Part shown: positions 32,501-49,754 of the stretch, in pieces
How the letters are laid out: each line of letters starts with the position of its first letter
Numbering within the stretch: the stretch's first letter is position 1
Assembly: GCA_026745465.1 (NCBI GenBank)
Contig: JACYXH010000310.1
Span: 6,378,501 to 6,442,500 of the forward strand
Length of the DNA stretch: 64,000 nt
Origin: Lota lota
Lineage: Eukaryota > Chordata > Actinopteri > Gadiformes > Lotidae
Direction: 5' to 3'
Notes under the pieces: model-generated
Seen by the model: the letters and a program-made list of their open reading frames with translations, nothing else
Told to the model about the DNA's origin: nothing
The model's database searches: none
Made by a program: the position numbers and the translations under genes

Positions 32501-33826
32501 TATCCGTCCGGTTAGGATCTGGTTTGCTAGTTCATATTCATATTATATATTTTGGGCATACACTGGTCAGGGGGCCCGTTCGCTCGTTGCTGGTTGCAAG
32601 GAACGGAAAGGCTCCTCTAAAGGCAAATCTCCACCCTCATAACGGTTGTGTGTAAACAATGGGTGACATCTGTATTTTTTTTTATACAGATGTCACCTGT
32701 CATGGCTAATTCTGTGTGTGTGTATACATGGTCAATGTGTACTATGTATTCCTGGTCAACAATCTGGGTACTTCACAGTTTACTTTATTCCACCTTTTTG
32801 ACTTACTGAGCGTTTTTCTGCATTCAGAACGTGAGGTTATTATGGCGCATAAGCGACTTTCATGACACACAAAGGCACTTGAAAACAAGCTATATACCAA
32901 GTAAGTAATAAACGAAGTAAGTTAAAATCAGTACTATGGTGGATAAAAGTTTAAGAAAGAAAAGGTTTAAATTGATATCTATGAGTCTTGATGACTTATA
33001 GTGTGGGAGGATTTTACTATACCCTTAGAAGGATTATAATCAATACCGTGCCTTATATGTTATATGAATGAGATAAGCGTGGAAAAACACTTATAGTTTT
33101 TGTTTGGTGTATAGTGTTTGGCGAGTCTCTTGAAGAGACTCTTGCTTCTTAAAAAGATCATCCAATATTTTGTGCCGGGTGTGTACTGGGTGTTCCTTGT
33201 GAAATAAAATTATTCTAATAAAGGTTGAGACAACCTAATGGTTAGAAAATGTTGTGAAAGGAATGGATAAGGGTATCCACCAAGGGCAAAGGATGAGGGA
33301 AACTGGGTGAAAGGTTTGCCACCAATACGTGGCAAACCAAAATGTGCTGAAAGACCATGAACCTAGCGAAAACCACGGAAGTTGGTTGATGTTGAAGCCA
33401 TGTATGGGCATTGTTTGATAACCACTCTGACTTGGAGCTTATGGGAGGAATCACAGATCGAGATAATAAAAAGTGTGTGCCAAAGCTGGAAAAGCAGTTG
33501 TTCTGCAGACCAGCTCGGCTTTTGTATTACTTTCTTAAAGTTCTAAATATAGGTCTTAAACTAGGCGGTTTCCTGATCTCTTTTCTTGTTAGAGTTTAAG
33601 TGTTGTACTTTCCACAACAATAGTCTTACAAAAGTTTGACAAACCTTCTACGCAACAGAAATAGCTGTAAATGGTAAATCAATGGGTCAAGTTGTTCACA
33701 ACAACCCTTGATAACAGCTTTATCCTATCTTATCTTAAAGAGACAGCCAGACTCACCTTCAGCATCGGTGGAGTCCGGGCTGAGGAGCAGACAGAGAAGT
33801 GTCGGCACAATCAGAGGGACCACCAT
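25293..33826 (-). CDS. vsig10l2: Multi-Ig, FN3 membrane protein, VSIG10L2-like
   Basis: Twelve exons join in frame to 850 codons: 33757-33826, 31582-31935, 31016-31291, 30081-30356, 28944-29231, 28598-28861, 28196-28489, 27342-27698, 26238-26354, 25947-25971, 25773-25855, 25293-25441. Order: signal peptide (1 to about 23), six Ig-like modules, one per exon (about 24-608; Cys and YxC pairs such as LYTC, YRC, YAC, YTC, YWC are visible), a fibronectin type III domain (608-727), one transmembrane helix (about 735-757) and an acidic tail of about 90 residues. Every intron up to the transmembrane exon is phase 1, the classic shuffled-domain pattern. The name rests on this architecture plus location next to chek1, as VSIG10L2 is in human (memory). 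Function is poorly known; adhesion or surface recognition is inference. The 25-base exon at 25947 is the weakest part of the model. Confidence 0.75.
29548..29591. repeat. (GT)n microsatellite
   Basis: About 22 GT units in an intron of the IgSF gene, followed by imperfect GAGA/GTAGA repeats near 29760-29820. Confidence 0.95.
32005..32077. repeat. (GT/GC)n microsatellite
   Basis: Alternating purine-pyrimidine tract mixing GTGTGT and GCGTGT in an intron of the IgSF gene; alternating GT/GC sequence of this kind can adopt Z-DNA. Confidence 0.9.
32662..32697. repeat. Short inverted repeat
   Basis: GGTGACATCTGTAT at 32662-32675 is the reverse complement of ATACAGATGTCACC at 32684-32697, separated by a T run. 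Confidence 0.85.
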
Positions 33827-36999
<3,173 letters not shown>

Positions 37000-39900
37000 T
37001 CAGACATACTGTTCTTTGGGGAATGTGTACGGAGCCACGCCCGGAGGTGGGGATGTCATGCCCGGCAGGGACGGGTATTTAAAAATGGCGGTGGTGTGCG
37101 ATGGGGGTGAGAAGGTGTTTTTGGAGGCAGCCGGGCTCATGGTCTGCAGTTTGGCTGCGGCGGCGGTGGCGGCTGGGATGGCGGGGGCGTGGTTGGGGTC
37201 CCCAGGCTGGTAGGGGTGCTGGGGGAGGAAGGAGAGCGGGGGGTGGAGGGGAGGGGAGTAGGGCTCCGGGTAGTCCTCCTTGTTGCAGGCGAGTCGGTAG
37301 CTGACGTAGTCCGCTGTGTTGGGTAGCTCCTCGTAAAACCTCCCTGTATGCTGCGGAGGGACCAATAATTCATATAAATTAAGTAAGGTGTAAAGTGCAG
37401 CGTGCCGGCCATTTTTAGCTAAATAAAGCCAGACAATGGGTTTATTTCGCAATAATGACTTGCTGTACATTATACCGCTTATAATACGGCCACTTACTAA
37501 AGAAATCAATAATTTGACACAAAATATAACGACCAAAAGCTACTTTCTTGTTTTACAAATAATTGTATTGCTTCCAGAAATAAATAATGGTCATAGCAAT
37601 GGTCTATTATTATTCATAGCAGCGGTGTGCAGTGTTCAGAAATAACAGACCGTAGAATGTCGTAATTGACTAGAATCGAGTATTATACCGAAGTATATGG
37701 GCATAAGAATGTTAATGCTAGTAATGGTCTTTTGGTCATTGTTTAGTAATTAATCGTGAAATTATTTGTCATTATGAAATGACATTGTGTGTTTGAAACT
37801 GTCAGTGTTTCTCATGCAAGATGTGGCAAAACAAAGTTTTGATTACCGTATGATACGGTATATTTATGTTTATTTAGGATTTTACATTACTACAACTCGC
37901 TTAAGTACTCTCGAAATGGCAGAGTATCGGCAACAAAAAATCCCATGATGCATTCTGAGGTACAAGCCCTATAGCACTATAGGGCTTTGGCATTGAGCAC
38001 TTTTATCATACCACAAACCATGAATTCAGATACATGTCACTAAGAAGTAGGTATGGGGTTATGGGTATCTCTCTCAAGGATGGGACATGGGGGATCGAAT
38101 CCAGTAACTTTTGGCTGGTGGTCGAACACCTCAGCCTCTACCCTATCTACACTGCTACCTACCAGTGGGCACCCCTGAGCAAGATGCCCTAACCCCTGCT
38201 CCTTAATGCCATGTATCTAAAATTCACTGAAAGAAGAAATAGTAGTATCTGCATTGTAAAATCTCAACAAGATAAATTCTAACCACTATGCTGATCCTGC
38301 TCATCTGCTACTGGAAGGTCAAAGGTTAAAAGAACCAGTACCTGAATGTCGTCTGCTGGTCTTTTCCTCACCGGTTGGGACAGTTTGCCGGAGGGAGATT
38401 CACTCCTGGCCAAACACAGAGCAATGATGATAAGGAAAACGTTATCAGAAACAGATCAAAGCATGTGAAGTCGTGCACAAGGGAGCGGGAAGGTGTACAT
38501 ACGAGTCGCCATCTTTCCTACTTCTTATTTTCAGCACCAGGACTGTGACGGTGATGCCCATGAGCACCCCGGCAGCCAATAGCAGGGCGATCACACTGAT
38601 GACATCACCTGTTGCTACCTGGGGCAATGGCTTCTCTGAAATAAAGAAAACAGCACTTCAACAGCTGAAAAATGTGAAATACATTTTAGAGTTAGGATTT
38701 GAAAATAATGTCTATAACTGCTGTCTATGTCTATACAACAGCTGTCCATATCATAAATGGCAATTATTTAAAAAAACAATCCTAATTTGTATTCACAGTT
38801 AAAACGGTAGTTAATTTAAATGTTTTGTCAAATCCAAATTTGTACTGAGCCGTATTCAGCTGTTTATTCAGCGGTAGTGCGGTACTACGATCCTTGTCTA
38901 GCCACACATACCGATGATGATGACCTCCACCGAAGCAGCCCGCGTGCCGATACTGTTGGTGGCTTCACACACGTACGTCCCTTCCAGGTCGTAGGTCAGC
39001 GGGCCGCTGAAGGTCAGGGTATTGTCCTGGATCTCCACATTGCTGGGTATAGTGCCGTTCACCCTGCACATGACACAAAAATCACTACTTCACGTCTGTC
39101 TTTGTCGTTCCCTTCTCACAAAACTCGAGAGCAGGGGTGTCCATCTGGCGGTCGGGGGTTTCAATTCGGGGCAATCGGATTAAATATGATTACAAAAAAA
39201 AACATCCACATCCGTATTTCACATCATTGTAGCCCTCCAAAAATACAGAAAATAAAAACAAGCATATGAAATTGTTCAAATATTTGTTGGTGTAACTCCG
39301 AAATGAACTAACTGCTGACTTGCAAGATGTAACTGTCTAACAGAAGAAAGGTCATGGAAACCCAGCGTGCCTAGCAAATAGTGGGTAAAAAATAATACAA
39401 TATTCGCCGTTGATACGATACCCACAGGGATAATTATGATAAAAATATATTTTATATTCAAGTATATCAGAAGTAATGCCCAATGAAGTAGCTTTTGGTC
39501 TATTATGGTCTGCAACTAAAAATGAGTTTGATAGCCCTGCTTTAAAGACTCACAATGGTAGAGGTAAATAAAGAAGAGGGAGTGAGATGTGTTAACGCCG
39601 CTGCCCACTTTTCATTCAATTAGAATGGATTTAAAATGGCCGATCAGATGAAAGATGACTCTCACGTAGTGAAAACAATGTGAGTAGTATGGTGGAAAGC
39701 ATTGTGAGTAACAATGTGAGTAAAAATATTGATATATATATCCCACCTGAATTATCCAGGCCCATTTAAAGGTGTGAATGTGTATGAACCTTTAACTTAA
39801 AATACATATGTATTTTGTGAGTTGTGAGTTTTATGATATTTTGACTTAAAATAATGTAAAGTAAAGACCTCTACAAATACAATATAGTATTTCTATCACT

Positions 39901-40110
39901 GATGTTATTCATTATTATTGTATTATCTGGACTCACAGTTTCCACTGGTACAGCGTGACTCTGGGGTTGGCGTCGGCCTGGCAGCTCAGCTGCACATTCT
40001 CCCTGTTCAGGTACCAGTTACCATCAAAGCCCTCCACAGACACATCTGGCTCATCTGGTACACATGCACGCCACGCATGCACACACATACACGCACGCAC
40101 ATACTCGCAT

Positions 40111-40172
<62 letters not shown>

Positions 40173-40829
40173 TGTTGATTTGTAAAATAATATCAAATCT
40201 TTTTCTATGTCTTTGATTTGAGTTTTCTGTAAATAATTGAATTGGCCAGGATGACCTTGAGTTATACTGCTGTTGAAAAATATTGGAACACTACACACAA
40301 GAATACACACAAATGAAAAACAAAATGTGTATATATGTATGCAAGCTCAATCAAGCCTGTGCAAATAACAACTACATTTCAAAACTACATTTTCAGAGTT
40401 TTCTTTTAAACCTACATTGTATATCGAGTGTGACGCTGTCCGTGAACACCTCATCGTTGTAGGTGGTGACGCAGGTTAGGATTTCCTGGTGCGTGTCTTT
40501 GCTGGGCACCATCGCATATTCACTCTGCACCGTGAACGTTCCGTCCGAGTTCCGGAACTCTCTGCTCGTTGCCTCGCCCGGAACTCTCGTCTCCCACCTG
40601 GTGCCCATGAACATCAATTGTCGTCCAATCAGAGAGAGAGAGAGGGAGAGAGAGAGAGAGAGAGACCCCCGTCGATGGCTTTGTTCCATGTGGTCGAATC
40701 GTGATGCTAACGCGGAATGTGTGTACATTGAATTGCTGACCTAGCACTCACTTAGATTTTGACACAAACAATATTGAGAATTTCTTCACTGTAATTATTT
40801 TTCTGTTTTGGTTCTTTTGAAGTATGCTA

Positions 40830-40888
<59 letters not shown>

Positions 40889-43258
40889 GTATTAATTATA
40901 TATTTATTATTGTTTATTAATTTATTCATATATATATATATATATATTATTTTCTTTGGTATTGATTTATTATAAAAAAATATTCTGACCTGATGGTGCC
41001 AGGTGGCTTCCCATTGGCTGAGGTACAGGTGGCCACCGGCGTTTTAACGTTGGTGGCCCGGGCCACCAGGGTGGGTGTGGAGAGACTCATCTTGGTGGTG
41101 GGCCGCGCTGAAACCAGGGGGGAAACCAGATGAAAACCAAAGCACACATTCACCACTAGAGGCTCTTGTTATGCTATTAGATTAAGATGTTAGGCTTTTA
41201 TTTCCATGGCTGCATTCACACTTTTAATGTTGCAGAAGGGCAGAGGTCTGTTGGTGTGTGAGGAGGGGGGGGGGGGGGGGGGGGGGGTTGTCTGGCCCAC
41301 CTCTCCACTCTCAGACACACACACATACACACACACAATCATAACCAAACACTGTCTCTCTGACGGGGTCTTACCGTACACGGTGAGGTTGACGGTGCCC
41401 TCCCGGTTCCCTGCAGGGAAGGTGGTGTACTCGCAGATGTAGGTGGCGTCGTCGCTGAGCCACAGCGCCAAGAATGTTAGCGTGGTGTCCTCCAGCACGG
41501 GGGTGCGCCGCCGAACCGCCGCGCTCTTGAACGCCACGCGGTCCCGGTAGGGCGGGGCCACGGACACGCCCAGTGACGGGTTGGCGATGGCGACGTTCTG
41601 CTTGCTGCCGTTCACCACTTTCTGCCATGTGACCTGCAGGGAGGGGGGTTAGTAGGGGAGAGGCGTCTGCTAAATTACTAAATTAGGAATGTCAGAACCC
41701 CAGTGTAGTTGCTAAATCTGACCTCTAGATGTCTCCTGAGACGCCCTGAGACTGGTAATGTTCTGTTCTGTTTCACCCTTGTTCATGAGTTAATTACTTT
41801 GTTAATTAGTTCGATTGTACTCACCTGTTTCTCTGTGCGCTTAAAGGGCCCCTATTATACCATCAGGTGTGAGTGTGATTAGCCATTACAAGCCGTAATG
41901 ACTTGTAATGGCTAATCACACTCACACCTGGTGGTATAATAGGGGCCCTTTGACTTGTTTGGGTTCCTCTATGCTTACGTCTCATCTATGAGAGCCCTTG
42001 AGTCTATGTAATTGTATACACTATGTAAAGTGTATTGTGTATCAATTTTGTTGTCCATGAAGGAGAATTGTATTTCGATTTTGAATGAGTAAAGAATAGC
42101 AAATATTCATTCAACAAATCTCAAGCTATTGACCTTCGCCCTGAATGTCAAGAGGGGATCTTTGAAATAGTCTCTATCTCTATCATTTTATTTTATTTAT
42201 GACTGTCATCGATTCCTATCTATGCAATCTTTGCGTCTTGTATGTGTTTAGTGGATGGTGAACGTCATCGTGAATAGACCGAGTTTGGTGAATGTGGGCG
42301 CCAAAGTTGTAGTGGGTCAGGGTTACCTGGGAGATTTTGACGGGCGGGGCGCTGTTCAGGAACCGACAGCGAAGGTCCACCTTTGAGCCCACGTATCCGG
42401 ACTTATCCACGTCCATCTCCACAGACTGGCCATGTGTTCCTATGACTACCACACAACACACACTGCGGTTAGCAATATGTCATTTGGTGGACACCTTAAA
42501 CCAAGCGTCTTCCTGCGATACATTAATAGATTATTTACCCCAGTGGGATTCAAACCCCTGATCCTATCACTGTGTCACTGTCGCGTTCTACCATTTGGAC
42601 TAGACAGGAGCTAACTTTTAAATTCTCTGAAGAGACTTGTGAATGAAGGCAGGGGATTAAAGGAGCCAGTAGAGTCTGCCTACAGGTAGATTGCAGATAG
42701 TGGCTCCAGCTGAAAGGTTCTGGGTTCAATCCCCCTAGCCACAAGACTACCCTGCCCCACAACATGTTCATATTACGACTGTGTATGTGTGCACACACAC
42801 AAACACACGCAAACACACCCATGCACATATAGTGTTGATGGAGTGTTACTGGTTTAGCAGGACTGTTGTCTTAGAACTGGTCAGGCAGCGATACAGGCTC
42901 TGCTGTGTTACTGGTTTAGTAGGGATACTGGTTTCTGGCAGTGGTACTGGTTTTATAAGTACTGCTGGTTTTAACTGTGACACTGTTGCTACTGGTCCGG
43001 TGGTGGTCCTGGTTTTGCAGTGTTACTGGTACACCATTGCTACTGGTCCCATGGCGGTCCTGGTTGAGGGGTTATGGGGGATGGAGGCCAGGGATCACAG
43101 CATGGTATAAATAGCAGCGTCTGTTCCCACTGACTTACTGATCTGTTAACCAGATCCTGGTCAGGCTGAGTGCCGTACGCCACGGCGGGACGCCGCTCAC
43201 GTGTGTCTGTCCGCGCCCACAGACCATCCACAGGTGAGCCTAATCTTTTCCTTACCGG

Positions 43259-43299
<41 letters not shown>

Positions 43300-44492
43300 T
43301 TGAGTGCACATGAAAGAGAGTTTGTGTGTGTGTGATATAGAAGGCAGAGGGGTCATTAACACCTGCTGCTGAGGCTCGTGCTTTCTCATTGGTAAGCGTG
43401 TCTTAGCAGGCATTTATGACCCCTTTGGCCTTCCATAGTGCGAAAGCATATGCGTATGACCTACAAGGCCCTAGCAAGACGATAGCCAGAGCTGTTTCCA
43501 TATAATTACACATAATTTAATTGCTGTTGATACTCAGTAAGGCACCTAACCAATTAATTTATATGGAAACTATTTGAGACTAGAGACAATAAACCATACA
43601 TACCTTGGTTCAACGATTATTCATATTTTATTAATATAGGAGTACATTTAGACAGTTCATGTTCTTAATGTAGTATTTGTATGAGATTTCAAAATAATTC
43701 ACTTAGCCACGTCAACTGGTCTTATCACTGTCGTGTTTGTTGTTTTTAATGTCACATAAAGTGACAAAGTGTTTCATAAACCGATCAGAAAAGTTACATT
43801 TCCAGAAATGGCACACTGGATAGTTCCACAAGCAACCAAAAGCGACAGCAGTGCAGGGGTCTAGTTAGTAGTAAGACTACAGGATGTAAGTCCATCTAAA
43901 GGTTTTCAGACACGACATTGCATTCGAAGCGCGGGGGTCTTTTCTGTCCTGGGAGATCAGTCTCTTATCAGCTTCCTGCCTGGGTCCTTTCTCAATGGGG
44001 AGCTGGTGGATAACATTAGAAACCCTGAATGTTCCCATCATGGTGACCAGTATATTATGGTCTGTTGTTCATTGTCTTCTCTTCCTCAGATTCTGTGTGA
44101 AGGCTTGTCTTCCTGCCAGCTGTGTCGATATCTACCGTCAAACTAGGAGGTGTTACTAACTGCAGGTGTGGACGTTACTATAGTACTTTTATTTAGGTTG
44201 TTAGTTACTGCTGTAGTAATGTTATTACTACTGGTTAAGCAATTCTATTTTATATGAATCCATATTTACATTTCAAAGCTAGAGAATGTTTTTTAGTTTT
44301 GAGTTTGTTTTGAGTTTATTTTACTAAAAAGCTATTCCATACAAGCAATTCAGTAATTGTTCATCGTTTTTTAACTGTTTGATATTGCCAATATAAGAGG
44401 AAACCATTAGGGCCCACCAAAACCTGATCATAACGATGTGCTTCAATACATTTATTTTGGTAGAATGTTTACAGGAAGACCTCTGCTTGGAT

Positions 44493-44531
<39 letters not shown>

Positions 44532-45402
44532 AGGTCGTGGTGTCCATCTAGATAAGCTGCTACATCATGAGACATTTGGAGGAGCATTCAGTTTCCTATT
44601 GGGATAAAAGAGTATTGACTTTGGTGTTTCAAGGAGTGTAGATAATGAAAAGCAGATTCATGATAAGCATAAACATAGTTATTGAAAAAATGCTTCTATA
44701 ATTGTTTACTCAGCTACCTTGCACATTGAAATATCAATGTAAAGCCTATGTAATATTTCATATCATAAACTGCTATGGCAAATGGAATGCTTTCACAACA
44801 TAATCATTTTCTTGAAGGAACTTTTAGAAACGCAGACATAGGTCAATACATTCTGTATGTGTCTTTGGAAGCAGTTATTTTTACTCATATCAGTATCATT
44901 ACACTGTTGTTCAGCACTCAGCAACAGTCCCATGATCTATCATTAATAATCAGGTAAATCTAACAAACTGCTGCTGCTTATTGCTTCAGAATACAAACAT
45001 TTGGTTGCTTAACTCTGTTTCCTATTGTGAAATTTGTTTTTTTTCTTGGCTGATTATGAGACATGTGAAGCAAATGCAATGCATCCCATTGGGATATCGC
45101 CAATGGTGATGGCTTTGTTGCTTTTATGAACACATTGCTAGTGCTAAATAATTTAACAAAATAAATGACATTGTACAACAATAAGTTAGTTGCAACCCTA
45201 GATTCTTGATTATTTTCACACATGTTAAGTATTCAGAAACATTAGTAGACATCAGTGCTGCTCACACACATCCTTCAGCCAGATCAGTTTCATCAGAGAG
45301 ATAGAAGATAATGCACTGTACACACAATAATATATGCACGGGTTTGTATGTCATACAAAGCTTTTGCAATTCCTTGAATGACTATTCATTGTGTGTGTGT
45401 GT

Positions 45403-45452
<50 letters not shown>

Positions 45453-48041
45453 ATGGCTGTGGGAGTAAATTATGTATTCAGGGTATTAAATTCCATCAGC
45501 ATCAAATATGTTTGAATAGTTTATCATCTATAACTTCTCCAGTTAAAGATATGAAACGGTTTGTATTTTGTGGATTTATATTTTGTGTATTCTGTCAAAA
45601 GAAATGTATGCAGCCACAACCTCTATAACCGCCGATATGACAAGTGTTATTATTTTTCTGTAAAGAAACAGAATATCTTTAATCAGAGACCTCTAAATAT
45701 CTTCTTTATCCTTACATAAACACACTGTCAATCTCCCTCTCTCTACCTCGTTCTCTCTCAGTATCTCTCTCTCTCTCTCTCTGAGACTTGTCTCTGCTGA
45801 GCTGATAAGGGGCTTTAGGTGTTGCTGGCCGAGCCAGCTTGCCTTCCCAACTCTCTCTCTTCTACACTCTCACACACTCAGAAAAACAAAAACCCATGGA
45901 CGCATAAAACCACACCAACTAACACAACCACATATATGTAAGTATATACATAGTCTATGAGCCACTAGCAGTAAACCTCCCCCTCTTCCTTCCTAGCCCC
46001 CCCCCCCCACCTCCCAGTCCCCCCTCGACACGCACACACAGACACACACACCATTCTTTGTCTTTATTGAGGCCATTCATGCTTTGTCTTAGTATGTAGG
46101 AAATGACCTTATTTGGTCTTACCAGATGAGGTCAGAACACAGGCCAAGTGTAGTCGACCATCAATGCATTTAAATGCACACTAACAAACCGATCTTAGTC
46201 AGATTAAGGCAATGATTGCAATTATTAAAGCTAGGGTAGGCAATATACTTTTGAAACATTTATTGTCATATTTGTTGACATTTTCTTTACATCCCGACAG
46301 CAATCAATAAATCAAATGTTCTGACAAAAAAATGATAACAATCTGGTATCACTGGCTGTTGCAGGCCTGTAATCGCCCAGTGGACTTTTGGACCGATGAG
46401 GAGATGTTTTTTATTTAAGATAAAATCAGGGATCTAAAAACGGTCGAGCCAATTGATGGGTAAAAGTATTTAACTTCAACGGTAGCTGATATACCTTAAT
46501 CGTATTGTTCAGCTTTAATCACAGGTGTGCATGTAAACATACTGCTAGTTGCAGCTATCTAACGGCACATAGGCCCAATTTCACGCATAAATGAAGCTAT
46601 CTAACAATAAAAAAAAAAAAAAATTGCATTGTCTTGTTTGGTATTCTCATGACATACATACCATAAAAGTGCTTCGTATCCAAAGGTGGTTGTGTGAATT
46701 AAAATATAAATGACACAAAATTGTTTTGAAATTGTCATACTAATGATGAGCATATATGCTTGCATCTACATTTGCCGCATATATTCAACAAATAAAGTAA
46801 AACCATAGTAATATCACACTATCATAATGCTATAAACATGTTTTTTAAGGTTGATGCTTTGACGCTAGCTGAACTGGGTGAACTTGAGGTAGATGTTATG
46901 ACTAACTAAACTTGAGGTAGATGTTATAACTATCTGAACTTGAGGTTGATGTTATGACTATCTGAACTTGAGGTAGATATTATAACTATCTGAACTTGAG
47001 GTTGATGTTATGACTATCTGAACTTGAGGTAGATGTTATGACCATCTGAACTTGAGATAGATGTTATGACTAGCTGAATTAGAGGTAGATGTTATGATTA
47101 GCTGAACTTGAGGTAGGTGTTATGACTAGCTGAACTGGGTGAACAGAGGTCTGTATTTTTAGCGGCCAGACTAGAAGGAGGGCTAATGGCGTCTAGTTGT
47201 ATACTTCTAATTATGTCTGTAGTAGTAAAGTAAAGTAAACTAGTAAAGTAGATAGGGAGGTGAAATTAAGATTATCTTTTCAATCTATGGTCTCAAAAAA
47301 CGGTGTATGTGTGTGTGTGTGTTTAAGCAGCTAGACATCCACAAATTAAAAAAGAGAAAGAGGGAGCCCTAAAGTAAACTAGTAAAGTAGATAGGGAGGT
47401 GAAATTAAGATTATCTTTTCAATCTATGGTCTCAAAAAACGGTGTATGTGTGTGTGTGTGTTTAAGCAGCTAGACATCCACAAATTAAAAAAGAGAAAGA
47501 GGGATATGAGAGATGTACAAATAGAGGGAGAGAGATAGATGAGAGATTGGGAAAGAGAGAGAGAGAGAAAGAGAGAAAGAGGGTAGACAACGTAGAGAGA
47601 GAGATAGAGAAAGAGGGTAGACAACGTAGAGAGAGAGAGAGAGAGAGAAAGAAGGTAGACAACGTAGAGAGAGAGGGGGGACACAGACAGAGGGAAAGAT
47701 AGAGGCAGGGAGAGGACAGATTAGGGGTTTAATCTTTAGACCATTAAATCTGTGCGTGATCAGGGATTACATGCTGTGATTGTCTCTTTGGCCGTGTGAT
47801 TTACTATGAGGAAAACCACACACACACAAACACACACACACACACACTGCAACACGCACACTGCAACACACGCTACAAAGGAAACCATGAAGCATAGCAC
47901 ATGCTATTCACACACATGTACACATGCACAAACAATCAGGCACCATGCACATACTGACACAAACACACACATGCACACAAACATACAAACAAGCAAACAC
48001 AAACACACATTGCATACATGCCAAAAGACCTCCATTGTTCT

Positions 48042-48107
<66 letters not shown>

Positions 48108-49710
48108 CTCTGCTACTGTTGGAGCCTGGTGTGCGTGTGAGCGTGTGTGTCCATACATGTGTGTGTTTGTATATGTGCTTGGAGACAGTTCAAAGGAGAG
48201 ATCATGGGATTGCATTTGTTTTGGGGACGGAGATGGAGACATGGTGAAAGTGGAGGAAAGATCTCTATCACAGGGCATGAAACATCTAGAACCACCCAGA
48301 AACATAATCTAGAAACACCTGAGCCGTATCACCAAACATCTGGAGAAATCTGGAAAACCCTTAAATAGAGCAAGAAAGATCTAGAAGACTATGTTGTTCA
48401 GGTCAAGGTGCAGGTGGGTTGTTTTGGATTCCAAGAGAAAGAGATAAAGAGAAAGAGAAAGAGGCAGAGGGAGAGTTATAGGGAAGGAGGGAGAGGGATT
48501 AAAAAGAAGGGGAGAGAGAGGAGAGAGACCGATGGGGAGATGGAGGGATCAAGAGTGAGATGGGAGATGAGAGAGCAGAAATGAGGAAGACATAAAGAGA
48601 GTGAGAGAAAGATAGGGAGGGAGGGAGGACGAGAGGGGGATGGAGATTGGGGAAAGGGGAGATGAAGAGATGGCAAGGGAGGGAGAGGGAGCTAGGGAAC
48701 AAAAGTGTGTGTGGGAAACAGGATTATTATGGATTAGTATGTGTCGGCTTGCTGGCCTGTTGTTCCAGATGCGGCTAGTGGATTATGTGGATGTTCATAA
48801 CTGATTTCTTTCTCTGTTCTATCTGTCTTTCTTTCTTTTTACTATTGGATGTGCTTCAGGGCTTGCGACTACCTGGGCCTTCTGAACCAAAAGAGATAAG
48901 CCACTGGTATTAATATTTACAATACATTGAGCCATTTAGAAGACTTTGTTTTATCCAAAGTGACTTACAAGTGAGGCGGAGAATAACCCAAGCATACAAT
49001 TTATTCAAAATTGGAGTACCTACAAAAATCCAAAGTGCAGCCTAACCAGGTTTAAAAATAAACATTTAACAGAGCACAGAGGAGCTAAAATAATCATATT
49101 ATCACAATTATAGTCTCATAGGCCCATAATATGTGACAGACCCCGTAACCCTGAGTGAAATTACAACATAATGCTACCAATAAACCTTAAATTGCCAGCA
49201 TGAGATGTTTACATAAACGGAGTGACCACCAACCAACCAAAAACCTGACCACCCACCCACCCAAACGGACGACTAACTGACCGCCTTCACAACCATCCAA
49301 CCAACCAATAAAACAGCCAGCTAACAGACCAACTGACCAACCATACAACTAACTGACCAATCAGACGAGGATGTGTGGGCAGGGCAGAGGGAGTAGCTCC
49401 ACCACGCCTGCTGTAACCCTAATCTACTGCCCAGTCCAACACATGCCACAGGCTTAGACACATACAGTACACACATCCCCCCCCCCCCCCCCCCCCCCCA
49501 CGCACACACACAGCTGTACAACACACACACATGCATGCACGCACACCAACAGACACACACACACACACCAACAAACACACTTACACTCACTATGTGGAGA
49601 TGTAGTTATTGGGGGTTTGAAAAAACCAACAAAAAAAAGCAATCAGAGCAGATGTCGCAGCAGTTCAACACGTCCACATGTTGTCTGTTATTACATAACT
49701 TCACACAGGC

Positions 49711-49754
<44 letters not shown>

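Noticed and set aside
33242-33599. Open frames on both strands near an unusual GC-balanced stretch in the IsSF gene's first intron
   Set aside because: No domain, splice or repeat-family match was recognised; the frames are short and overlap on opposite strands.
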